This document shows, in pieces, positions 8,728-18,300 of a stretch of 56,981 nucleotides of DNA. Source of the DNA: Flavobacteriaceae bacterium CG2_30_34_30. Lineage in GTDB: Bacteria; Bacteroidota; Bacteroidia; Flavobacteriales; Flavobacteriaceae. The position numbers were made by a program, and so were the translations under genes. The notes under the pieces are model-generated. The model saw nothing but the letters and a program-made list of their open reading frames with translations. It did not search any database and had not been told where the DNA came from. The stretch lies in assembly GCA_001873105.1 (NCBI GenBank), contig MNYN01000028.1, forward strand, positions 1 to 56,981, read 5' to 3'. How positions within the stretch are numbered: position 1 is the first letter of the stretch; every line of letters starts with the position of its first letter.

Positions 8728-10323
8728 TTATGATATTAATTGAAGTTTAATAATAAAGGTACTTCCTTTTCCTTTCTCACTTTCCACGTAAATTTGACCC
8801 TGATGATCATCTACCATACGTTTTACATAAGAAAGACCAAGTCCGTGGCCTTTTACGTTGTGAACATCTCCTGTATGTTCTCTATAAAATTTTTCAAATA
8901 TTTTTTTTTGTGTGACTTTACTCATGCCACTTCCTTGATCTCTAATTTTTAAAATAATATTGTTTTTTACATTTTCCGTATAAATGTCAATTTTGGGTGT
9001 TTCTGGCGAATATTTAATAGCATTATCTAATATATTTACAATCACATTAGTAAAATGCGACTCATTTGCTAAAACAGATGATTTTAAAGCTCCAAAGTGT
9101 GTTTTAATATAGCCGCCTCTATCATCTACTAGTAGTTGAACATGGGTTATAGCATCTTCAATTAAGTCATGCAACTTTAATCTTTCTTTCTTGATATTCA
9201 GATCTCTTTTTTGTAATTTAGAAATACGTAATACATTTTCAACCTGTGCGTGCATTCGTTTATTTTCCTCACGAATCATTTTTAAATAACGGTCCATCGT
9301 TTCCTTGTTTTCAGAAATTTTTGGGTTTTTCATTGCATCTAAAGCCAAGTTTATCGTTGCAATAGGTGTTTTAAATTCATGGGTCATGTTATTAATAAAG
9401 TCTGTTTTTATTTCTGAAATTTGACGTTGTCTTATAATTTGTTTAATAGCACTATAATAGGCTAAAATAATAATTGTGGTAAGAAACAATGTAAGTCCTC
9501 CCATCCATAATACAGAAGAAAAAACATATTGTTGTTTTTTGGGAAACTGTACCAACAATTCATATTTATAATTTCTGTTTTCATCTAAAAATAGAGGTAC
9601 ACTATAAACCAATGGAGATTTGGGTTCATACACAAAATTTTCAGAAGATATCTTAGTTGCTAATCCATTACTATATATAGCAAATTCAAATTCCGGTTTT
9701 AAATCTCTAAGTTGTAATTGATATTCAATTAAATTTCGTATTTCTGCTTTATTCACTCGTTTATGAATGGGTATTCGTTGCGCAATATCTTTAAAGGTTT
9801 CACGTAACTGATATTGTTCTGGTTCTTGTAATCTTTTAACCGATATAACTGTAGATTCAACATTTGGTGATGAACCGTCAACACCACCTTTAATCGTAGT
9901 GCTGAATTTTCTGTTATATAATTTTTTAAAATTGATACTATCCACATCAACTTCTAAAAAATTAGAAGAAAGTTTATAATCTTCTTCTAAAATTCCGCTA
10001 GAATAAATAAATGTTTCATTGGTTAAATTATCAGCCTTTGTGTACACAATTTCTCTAAAAGTAGATTTGTCAGGTTCTCCAATACTATCGGCTACTTCTG
10101 CATAAAGGCGGTAATAATATTCCAATTCTTTAATTTGCATTTCCTTAGACACAGCCATTAGTGTTTGCCTAACATTATAAACAAACTGGTCTTCTTTATT
10201 CTGAAATGAATTGTTTATCCAATACCCCTGAACAAAAATTATCCCTAGCAAACAAAGACTCATGAAAACAATCAGGATGATAAAAAGTTTTTTGCTCATA
10301 CCCCAAAAGTAAGATTTTAACAT
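8728..10323 (-). CDS. Sensor histidine kinase (RprX-like)
   Basis: A membrane sensor kinase of 531 residues in this frame. An N-terminal helix (about 11-30), a periplasmic sensor region of about 230 residues, and a second membrane helix (about 268-288) precede the dimerisation H-box NNMTHEFKTP with His near 315. The ATPase domain shows the N box NILDNAIKYSP, G1 DQGSGM and G2 GHGLGLSYVK. It pairs with the adjoining OmpR regulator. The second ATG at 10299 is a good alternative start because a TACTTTTG -7 box (10304-10311, minus strand) ends five nt before it, which would give a leaderless message of 523 codons. The signal sensed is unknown. Confidence 0.92.
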   Translation of the reverse strand: MLKSYFWGMSKKLFIILIVFMSLCLLGIIFVQGYWINNSFQNKEDQFVYNVRQTLMAVSKEMQIKELEYYYRLYAEVADSIGEPDKSTFREIVYTKADNLTNETFIYSSGILEEDYKLSSNFLEVDVDSINFKKLYNRKFSTTIKGGVDGSSPNVESTVISVKRLQEPEQYQLRETFKDIAQRIPIHKRVNKAEIRNLIEYQLQLRDLKPEFEFAIYSNGLATKISSENFVYEPKSPLVYSVPLFLDENRNYKYELLVQFPKKQQYVFSSVLWMGGLTLFLTTIIILAYYSAIKQIIRQRQISEIKTDFINNMTHEFKTPIATINLALDAMKNPKISENKETMDRYLKMIREENKRMHAQVENVLRISKLQKRDLNIKKERLKLHDLIEDAITHVQLLVDDRGGYIKTHFGALKSSVLANESHFTNVIVNILDNAIKYSPETPKIDIYTENVKNNIILKIRDQGSGMSKVTQKKIFEKFYREHTGDVHNVKGHGLGLSYVKRMVDDHQGQIYVESEKGKGSTFIIKLQLIS

Positions 10324-10368
10324 TTAGATAATTAAAGGTTTAACCAAATGTTAACAAAACTTATTTTA

Positions 10369-10959
10369 TTAATGAAATTTTTCAAGAAGTTGGTTATGAA
10401 TTTTTAATACTTGAATACGTATATTTTCTAAATTTTGATTGTTATCTATTACTATATCCGCTAGTTTGATTTTTCTTTCATCCGGCCATTGATTTTGCAT
10501 TCGTGCTAGAATTTCTTCTTTTGAAGTGGCCTCTCTTTTTAAAACGCGTTGTATTCTTGTTTCAACCGGAGCAATTACTAAAATGGTTTTATCACACTGT
10601 TTATAACCGCCATTTTCAAATAGTATGGCAGCTTCCTTTATGACATAAACACCAGATTGGCTTCTTTTCCATTGCTCAAAATGCAACCCTACAGCAGGGT
10701 GTACTAATGCATTGAGTTGTTGTAGGAGTTCCGAATTATTAAACACTTTGGATGCTATAAACTTTTTATTTAAAATTCCGTTTTTGTAAGCTTCTTCCCC
10801 TAAAAGTTGTTGTATTTTTTGTTTTAACGAAGCATTCTGTTGCATCAATTTTTTAGCTTCCTCATCTGCAATATAAATGGAAACCCCCAATTCCTTAAAC
10901 ATTTCTGCAATGGTGCTCTTTCCGCTACCTATACCACCTGTTAGACAAATAACTTTCAT
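10369..10959 (-). CDS. coaE: Dephospho-CoA kinase
   Basis: Last step of coenzyme A synthesis, phosphorylating the 3'-OH of dephospho-CoA with ATP. The P-loop GGIGSGKST (8-16), the IADEEAKKL segment and the CoA-domain LVHPAVG motif are intact in 196 residues. It lies between a glycosyltransferase gene and the two-component system on the same strand; the coaE-kinase-regulator order recurs in flavobacteria. CoaBC, an earlier enzyme of the same pathway, is encoded 12 kb away. Confidence 0.95.
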   Translation of the reverse strand: MKVICLTGGIGSGKSTIAEMFKELGVSIYIADEEAKKLMQQNASLKQKIQQLLGEEAYKNGILNKKFIASKVFNNSELLQQLNALVHPAVGLHFEQWKRSQSGVYVIKEAAILFENGGYKQCDKTILVIAPVETRIQRVLKREATSKEEILARMQNQWPDERKIKLADIVIDNNQNLENIRIQVLKIHNQLLEKFH

Positions 10960-10998
10960 TTTAGAAAATATTAAATTTTTAGGATTATACTTTTAAAA

Positions 10999-12000
10999 TT
11001 AGTCAAAAAATAATTTAGGAAATCTTTTTTTTGGGTCTTGCTTTAATACCCGTATAAAAAATGTGGAGACAAGAAACGCTAAACCATAACCAAAAAACTG
11101 AATACACACTGCTTTTATAGAAAGAAACCCAATTTTCAAATTTTTATTGGTTTTAGAGGAATCGATAAAAATCAACATAAAATAGAATCCAAATAATAAA
11201 ATAAGCTGCCAATAACCAAAAAACAAGCAAACGAAGCTAAAGAAAAAAAATAACACAAAAAAGGAAGGAAACCAAAAAGATATTTTTGCAGATTCCGGAT
11301 GCCATGAGGATAGAATTGGTCTTACCAATCCAAACTTTTTTACTTGTTGATAAAAGGAATTCCAGTTAATACGCCTTTTATGATACACAAATACCTCTTT
11401 AATAAAATGGGTTTCAAATCCCTCTTTGCGCAAACGTAAAGATAAATCAGGATCTTCACCGGGATGAATTTTTCCAAAACCACCGGTAGCTTCAAAGGCA
11501 TTTTTTGATAATCCCATATTAAAACTTCGCGGTTCAAATTTATGAACTGCTTTATTTTTACCTCTAATTCCTCCGGTAGTTAAATAGGAAGTCATGGTGT
11601 AATTTATGGCTTTTTGTACATCGGAAAAACTTTCGTGCGCAGCGTCAGGTCCTCCAAAACAGTCTATTTTTTTTTTGGTAAGGGCTTTATTTAAGGCAAA
11701 TATATAGTTAGGTGGTAAAATACAGTCGGAATCTAAAAGAATAAAAAAGTTTCCCTTTGCTTTTTTCATGCCGAAATTTCTAGAATCTCCCGGACCTGAG
11801 TTCGGTTTGAAATAATAACTAATTGGAAGTTTGCTTTTATAGGAATTTACTATTTCCTCACACGTTTCGCTGGATCCGTCCTCCACAATAACAATTTCAT
11901 ATTCTGGATGTTTGTCCTGCATAAAGAAACTTTCTAGCAGTTCTTTAATTTCTTCCGGGCGATTATAAACAGGGATTATAAAGGATACATACAAATTCAT
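10999..12000 (-). CDS. Family 2 glycosyltransferase, membrane-anchored
   Basis: A 333-residue GT-A fold transferase. The N-terminal domain shows FIIPVYNRPEEI (8-19), EDGSSE (41-46) and the DSDC metal-binding motif near 93-96, then the catalytic GEDPDLSLR segment near 182-190. Two hydrophobic C-terminal helices (about 245-278 and 295-318) anchor it in the inner membrane. It is likely to build a cell-surface glycan; donor and acceptor are not readable. It precedes coaE by 39 nt. A perfect -7 box (TATATTTG, 12005-12012 on the minus strand) ends five nt before the ATG, so the message may begin at the start codon. Confidence 0.88.
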   Translation of the reverse strand: MNLYVSFIIPVYNRPEEIKELLESFFMQDKHPEYEIVIVEDGSSETCEEIVNSYKSKLPISYYFKPNSGPGDSRNFGMKKAKGNFFILLDSDCILPPNYIFALNKALTKKKIDCFGGPDAAHESFSDVQKAINYTMTSYLTTGGIRGKNKAVHKFEPRSFNMGLSKNAFEATGGFGKIHPGEDPDLSLRLRKEGFETHFIKEVFVYHKRRINWNSFYQQVKKFGLVRPILSSWHPESAKISFWFPSFFVLFFFFSFVCLFFGYWQLILLFGFYFMLIFIDSSKTNKNLKIGFLSIKAVCIQFFGYGLAFLVSTFFIRVLKQDPKKRFPKLFFD

Positions 12001-12004
12001 CCTA

Positions 12005-12012
12005 CAAATATA
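12005..12012 (-). promoter_or_regulatory. -7 box five nt before the glycosyltransferase start
   Basis: TATATTTG on the minus strand, matching TAnnTTTG. The A of the start codon is 5 nt after its final G, which predicts a leaderless mRNA. No clear -33 TTG is seen; the position falls near the upstream gene's terminator. Confidence 0.55.
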
Positions 12013-12025
12013 AGAACAAAAAAAA

Positions 12026-12050
12026 AGCCATCCGCATGTAACGGATGGCT
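12026..12050 (-). terminator. Intrinsic terminator of the first CUB/T9SS gene
   Basis: AGCCATCCG and CGGATGGCT pair perfectly (9 bp, 7-nt loop). On the minus strand the stem is followed by a run of Ts (12017-12025). It ends the transcript of the gene at 12076-15216. Confidence 0.85.
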
Positions 12051-12075
12051 TTCTACTTTATTTAAAAAAGTTCTT

Positions 12076-15000
12076 CTATTTTTTAATCAATCTGTAAGTT
12101 CCTGTTTGACCTTCAGAAATTACTTTTATCAAGTACACTCCTGTGGTTAAATTTGAAACGTTTAACTGAGAAGTTGTAGCTCCAATAGTTTTGTTTAAAA
12201 TTTGTTGGCCCAAAGTGTTGTAAATAGTAATCGTATCTATACTACTATTTGCTTTTACATTCAACACATTGCTAGTAGGATTTGGATAAAAAGTAAATCC
12301 TTCTATTGTATTATCTGAAGTACTTAATATTGCGTTGCTTAAATCTACCACCACATCGCTTTCTCCACCTGTATTTAATACAAATAGATAATAGCTTTGT
12401 CCTGCAACTGTTTCTGTTGTAGCTACAGTACCAGGACCACACTGATTAGATTGCTCAAAAGTGTAAGTAAGATTTGTTTCATCGGTTACATTTTCATCTG
12501 GTGCGGTATAAAATATTACTGCACTTGCTCCAGCTGGTGTGGTGATGGAAGCAGTTGCTGAACCATCGGCTGTTGCTGTAAATTTATACCAAACGCCATT
12601 GGTTCCTGCTATGTTACAACCGGCTGGGTTTAATAACTCATTGGTTGCAGCAAATAAACGTACAAGAGGATCGGTATAGGCTTGTGGAAATTGATCTACA
12701 TCAATTGCATTAACAATTAAGTCATTCGCTGGAGGCACAGGTAAACAAGTTACATCTGCAGCCCATCCAGCTCTAGTAACAGAACCATCACTTAAAAATC
12801 TAAAAGTCAATGCACCACTTGGATGTGTTGATGAAAAAGGTCCAGGATTAGTAGTTCCGTAGAAACCGCCTGCAGGGAAACCTGTGTTTGTTGGTGGGTT
12901 ACCACTACTTATTAATGGGGAACTAGTGTCTGGTCCATCATAAACGTATAAGGCATCCCAGCCACTTTCCACATCAAATGCGGTGAAGGTAACTGTTACA
13001 GCGTCACCGGAATTATCAGGAACGATAACCCAAGTTTCATCTGCATTATTATTGTAATTTCCACTTGGTCCTCCTGTATCATAAAAAGGCCCACCACAGG
13101 TTGGAAAAGCTACATCTGTTTCAAAGGTAACCGGTCCAGCAAGATTGCTAAGACCACCTGCATCACAATCTGCTTGCACATAAAAGTCATAAAGTGTGGA
13201 AGAATTAAGTCCTGTTGCCGTTGCAATGGTTACTCCAACTGGAGTTGTTCCTGTAGCTACCGGAGTATCTACTTGTGGATCTGCACCATTTTCAAATACA
13301 AACCATACATAACCATTTGTAGCATTTGCTTCAGCATTCCAAGCTAAATCAGCTGTGGTGTCAGTTACTGCAGTTACAACTAAACCTAGCGGTGCAGAAC
13401 AAGTTGGTGCTACATCACAAGTTACATCTGCAATCCATCCGGCTCTTTGCACGGAACCATCACTTAAAAACTGGAAGGTTAAAGCACCTGTTGGATGTGT
13501 TGAAATAAAAGATCCTGGATTAACAGTACCATAATATCCTCCGGCAGGAAATCCTGAATTTGTTGCTGGATTACCACTATCAAATAAAGGAAAGGAAGTG
13601 TCTGGGCCATTAAATATGTATAACGCATCCCAACCGGATTCAACATCAAAAGAAGTAAAGGTTACGGTAACCACGTCACCAGAAATATCTGGTAAAATTG
13701 TCCAAGTAACGTCTTCATTATTTTGGTAGTCACCGGCAGGTCCACCTGTATCAAAAAATTGTTCACCACAAGCTGGTGGTGTTAGAAGTGTTTCAAAAGT
13801 TACAGGACCATTAAGATTGCTTAATCCGTCTGCAGCACAGTCAGATTCCACATAAAAATCGTAAGTTGTAGCCCCTGTTAAACCTGTAGCAGTATCGTTG
13901 GTTACACCGGCAGCGGTAGAACCGCTAGCAACAGGAGTATCAATTTGAGGGTCTGCACCATTATCAAATACATACCAGTTATACCCGTTGGTTGCATTTG
14001 GTTCTGCGTCCCAAGCTAGGTCAGCAGATGTATCTGTAATGTTAGAAACTAAAAGATTTAATGGAGGTAAACAACTTGGCAATGGAAGTGTTGCACATTC
14101 ACCAGAAATAGTAAATACACCATCATCACCCGCTTGTGCTGCCCAACCTGTACCGTCATTTAGAACGACAAAAGCACCAATAGCACTAACAGTAGTAACA
14201 TCCCATGCTAATTGTGTGCCTGGTCCTGCTGGAACACCGGAAATTTGAACCCAATAGGTTGTAGTGCCTGTAAAGCCACCTGTATAAGTTGGTGATGTAG
14301 GTAAATCAATAACTGTTTCATATATATCAAAGCCAAAATTGTTTCCAACAATAGTTTGAGAGGTTGGAACAATTCCAGGATAGGTATCTAATATAGCTCC
14401 AGGTAATCCGCCTGCATTGTCATAAAATGTAACGTCAACAGAAGATATTCCACCCTGAGCAAAGATATTAGCTGTAATAGTGTTTACTGTAAATTCTTCG
14501 CCATAGGCTACAAGAAAGTCATTAGCAACCAAGTTGAAACCAGCTTGCATAAAATAGCCATTTTCAAAACCATTAGTAACTTGAATTTGTTCACAGGCAA
14601 CAGGAACGCCGCCACCAGAAAAAGGAACAAAGCTACCAAAAGGCACAAAGGTACTAAATGCAGAACCTCCATTACAAAGACCTTGGCCATCTAATAAATT
14701 CTGTGCTCCAAAAGTCCAGTTTATAGGATCAAAAGCCCCTGCATTTGCAACCGAGTTGTCATTTCTATAATAATAGGTATCTACATGTTCCCAAGCAGTA
14801 CCTGTTCCATCTACTAAATCTTCACCAAAACGATCGATAACAACAGCAAGATCATTAATAACCTGAAAAGCATCATCTCCATTGCTTGAAATTGATCCAC
14901 TAGTCAAAACATTTGAATTTCCACTATTAATACCAAATTCAGCATCCAATATCACTGCATCATTTGTTAAATAAGCAAATTCATCGGTTAAAGTACCTAA

Positions 15001-15216
15001 TGTTGTTAAACTGATGTTAGTGGTAAAACCACCGCCATTGGCTTGTCTTACAACATTCCATCCAGTTAAATCTACGGTACCATCAACATAAATTTCTAGG
15101 GTTCTGCCAAGCGCACTTGGACAGGTAGAATCTATATACCCCGTAATTAGAACTTCTTGCGCATTGCTACTCAAACAGAGTAAAAATGCAAAAATAAAAA
15201 ACGTAATTTTCTTCAT
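12076..15216 (-). CDS. Secreted multidomain protein: lamin-tail-like, FN3, CUB, T9SS sorting domain
   Basis: A 1046-residue exported protein. Residues 1-19 are a signal peptide ending NAQ. A lamin-tail-like region (about 20-175, with IYVDGTVDLTGWNVV) comes first, then a beta-sandwich region (about 208-375). FN3 (381-475), CUB (482-600), FN3 (606-700) and CUB (707-824) alternate next. A conserved module (830-960) and a type A T9SS C-terminal sorting domain (about 972-1046: FYPNPTSN, TGVYLIKV, final KK) complete it. It should be exported by Sec, translocated by the type IX system and attached to the surface or released. The final CUB plus tail is almost the same as in the neighbouring gene, so the two are paralogs. 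Ligand or adhesive role is inferred from the domains only. Confidence 0.88.
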   Translation of the reverse strand: MKKITFFIFAFLLCLSSNAQEVLITGYIDSTCPSALGRTLEIYVDGTVDLTGWNVVRQANGGGFTTNISLTTLGTLTDEFAYLTNDAVILDAEFGINSGNSNVLTSGSISSNGDDAFQVINDLAVVIDRFGEDLVDGTGTAWEHVDTYYYRNDNSVANAGAFDPINWTFGAQNLLDGQGLCNGGSAFSTFVPFGSFVPFSGGGVPVACEQIQVTNGFENGYFMQAGFNLVANDFLVAYGEEFTVNTITANIFAQGGISSVDVTFYDNAGGLPGAILDTYPGIVPTSQTIVGNNFGFDIYETVIDLPTSPTYTGGFTGTTTYWVQISGVPAGPGTQLAWDVTTVSAIGAFVVLNDGTGWAAQAGDDGVFTISGECATLPLPSCLPPLNLLVSNITDTSADLAWDAEPNATNGYNWYVFDNGADPQIDTPVASGSTAAGVTNDTATGLTGATTYDFYVESDCAADGLSNLNGPVTFETLLTPPACGEQFFDTGGPAGDYQNNEDVTWTILPDISGDVVTVTFTSFDVESGWDALYIFNGPDTSFPLFDSGNPATNSGFPAGGYYGTVNPGSFISTHPTGALTFQFLSDGSVQRAGWIADVTCDVAPTCSAPLGLVVTAVTDTTADLAWNAEANATNGYVWFVFENGADPQVDTPVATGTTPVGVTIATATGLNSSTLYDFYVQADCDAGGLSNLAGPVTFETDVAFPTCGGPFYDTGGPSGNYNNNADETWVIVPDNSGDAVTVTFTAFDVESGWDALYVYDGPDTSSPLISSGNPPTNTGFPAGGFYGTTNPGPFSSTHPSGALTFRFLSDGSVTRAGWAADVTCLPVPPANDLIVNAIDVDQFPQAYTDPLVRLFAATNELLNPAGCNIAGTNGVWYKFTATADGSATASITTPAGASAVIFYTAPDENVTDETNLTYTFEQSNQCGPGTVATTETVAGQSYYLFVLNTGGESDVVVDLSNAILSTSDNTIEGFTFYPNPTSNVLNVKANSSIDTITIYNTLGQQILNKTIGATTSQLNVSNLTTGVYLIKVISEGQTGTYRLIKK

Positions 15217-15351
15217 AATTTAATTGAAATTTTTAATTAATTAATACGCCACAAGATACTATTTTATTTTAAACATACTACCAACTAACCATATGATGTA
15301 ATTGTTAATTAACATTTACAGATAAGAAAAGTTTATTAAAATAAAAAAAAA

Positions 15352-15372
15352 CCACTCGCAAAATACGAGTGG
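15352..15372 (-). terminator. Intrinsic terminator of the second CUB/T9SS gene
   Basis: CCACTCG and CGAGTGG (7 bp, 7-nt loop) followed on the minus strand by a T-rich run (15342-15351). It separates the two paralogous genes, so each has its own transcript end. Confidence 0.85.
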
Positions 15373-15399
15373 CTTCTTTTCATTATTTAAAAAATTACT

Positions 15400-18300
15400 T
15401 TACTTTTTAATCAATCTATAGATTCCGGTTTGTCCTTCTGAAACTACTTTCATCAAGTAAGCTCCAGTGGATAAATTAGAAACATTTAGTTGCGATGTGG
15501 TTGCTTCTATGTTTTGGTCGATTACTTTTTGACCTAATATAGTGTAAATAACCACACTTTCTATGGTGCTGTTTGCACGCAAATGCAACACTTCATGCAT
15601 TGGGTTTGGATAATAGGTAAACCCTTCTATTGTGTTGTCTGAAGTACTTAATGCATTGCTTATATCTACAACAACATCACTTTCTCCGCCTGTGTTTAAA
15701 ACAAACAGATAGTAGCTTTGTCCTGCAACTGTTGCTGCCGTAGCTGAAGTACCAGGTCCACATTGATTGGATTGCTCAAAAGTGTAGGTAAGATTTGTTT
15801 CGTTACTTACATTTTCATCTGGTGCGCTATAAAATATTACTGCACTTGCTCCTGCTGGGGTGGTAATAGACGCTGTTGCTGAACCATCAGCTGTTGCGGT
15901 AAATTTATACCAAACACCATTAGTGCCTGCTATGGAACATCCTACTGGGTTTAATAACTCATTGGTAGCAGCAAACAATCTAACCATTGGATCGGTGTAG
16001 GGTTGTGTAAACTGATCTACATCTATCGCATTTACTATTAAATCGTTTGGTGGTGGTATTGGCAAACATAGTATATCTGCTATCCATCCTGCTCGAGTTA
16101 CGGAACCATCACTTAAAAATCGGAAGGTCAATGCGCCTGTTGGGTGGGTAGAGGTAAATGGTCCGGGGTTTGTGGTGCCATAAAATCCTCCTGCAGGGAA
16201 TCCTGTATTTGTTGGTGGGTTACCACTACTTATTAATGGAGAACTAGTGTCTGGTCCATCAAAAACATACAAGGCATCCCAGCCACTTTCTACATCAAAA
16301 GAAGTAAATATTACGGTTACTGCATCGCCAGAAACATCCGGGCTTATTGTCCAAACCTCGTCTGCATTGTTCTCGTAGTTGCCTCCAACTCCTCCTGTAT
16401 CGGTAAAGATTCCGCCACAAGCTGGTGGTGGTGGTGCCAGTTCACAAGTGATTGCTAAACTGAAATCGCCTGAACCACTTCCAAAGCCTTCTACCATGAT
16501 AATGTATTCTGAAACTCCATCTGATTCAAAGGTTACTTCCGATTGTAGTCCACAGAAATCATCATTTAATGCAATTTCGCTTCCTAATCCTAAATTGCCA
16601 CAACTTGCAAATACTCTAAGCAGCGAATCATAGGTTGTTCCACCGCCACATAAGGATATGGTAACAAACTCTACAGCACCACTTCCTGTATAGGAATAGA
16701 ATACATCTGGTGAGGCATTTCCTCCTGAGTTGGTTGCACCTGTGGTACTTCCGGCAACTACGTCACCACAAGTAAGTGCTATTGCATCTGCACACTCCCA
16801 GTTGTTGGTTGGTCCGCCATTTTCTATACAGAAGGTAATCGTAAAACTATCTACAGTTCCTGTATCTCCTGCTGCGGTATCACATACTTTCAACTGCCAA
16901 TCGCCATTGATGTCTTCTCCGGCAAAAGCTGCTGCAAAAGTACCTCCCACTGGTGCATAAACACCGGTATGTGGTGCTGTACTTCCTGTGGATGGAATTC
17001 CTCCGTCTTGAAATTGGGTGTTTGTAAAGTTATCGCCACTTCCGCCTACATTATCCCATAGCATTAACTCGACTCCGGATGGTGAACGTAAATAAAGCTC
17101 TAAATCACCTGACCACGTATGGGTAATGTTTATGGTAACATCTTCTAATACTGCATCGGTGCCTATAATCCCTGCATCTGAAACAGTAACAGGATATAAA
17201 TTAGGGGCGCCAATACAATCTGCTGTAGATGTGTCTGCACCATCTATGTCTGCTGGTAAACCGGTAGCTGTGTAAGGTGTGCTTACACAAGTGCCGCCAC
17301 CACCGCCAAGATCGGTACAAGTGCCTTCAAAATTATATACTTGATCCCATCCTGAATTAATAGCCCAAGTAAGACCGCCATCAGTAGAAAAAGTAGCTTG
17401 TAAATTTAAAATAGTATTGGTTGCATCCCAAAATCCACTTCCAGAATTAACGGTTGCTGTTAAACCCACCCAATATCTAGTTGTATTTCCAGCTTGACCA
17501 TTTAAGAGTACTGGAGCTAAATCTAAAACAAATTCAGAAATATCAAATCCAAATGCAGAACCAATAAAAGTTTGTGAGGTTGGAACAACATTTTGGGTAT
17601 TTACAATAGAAGCTGGGTTTGGTAAACCTCCTGCATCATCATAAATTTTTACTTCAAAATTTGAAATTAAAGCCCCTGGATTTGTCCAGAAATTAGTAGT
17701 AATTCTTTCAAAATTAAAATCAGTATTTACAGGTACAGTCAAATCAGTAGCTATTCTCTGCGCTTGGTCTGTTGAGGAAGTAAAACCATTAACAAAACCG
17801 GCTGAAGGACTTACTTCAGCACAAGGGCCGCCGCCGCCGCCGCCGCCGCCGCCAGTTCCTGAACAGTAGTATATTGTTCCATTCCAAGAACGACTAGCAA
17901 AAGTAGATCCGGTAAAATCAGGGTTGCCTTTTCCTACACCTGTAGCTATGGTAATATTGGCATCAGAGAATACATTATCTCCATTGGTATAATTCATGGT
18001 TAAGGATGGATAATCTGAAACGGTTACATAAAACCCGTATGTTTGTCCTGCTGGAATAGTTAATCCTCCAACATTAACTTGAGTTGGTAAATTAGAGCCT
18101 GCTCCGGTTACAACTTCTGAACCCATTAGTGTCCATCCTGCTGCTGCGCCTTCAAATCCAACATAGCTTCCTGGTCGTGTATAAACACTTATTGTGCCTG
18201 AACCAGCAGTAACATTTACGTCAAATTTATCTATCAATACGTCATCTGCTCCACTTGCTGTTACATCAAACATATTTCCTGCAAAAGAATTTCCTCCTGT

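Noticed and set aside
13988-14248. Plus-strand open frames inside the CUB/T9SS genes
   Set aside because: They are antisense shadows of the long minus-strand genes, with skewed Ala/Pro/Val composition and no promoter.
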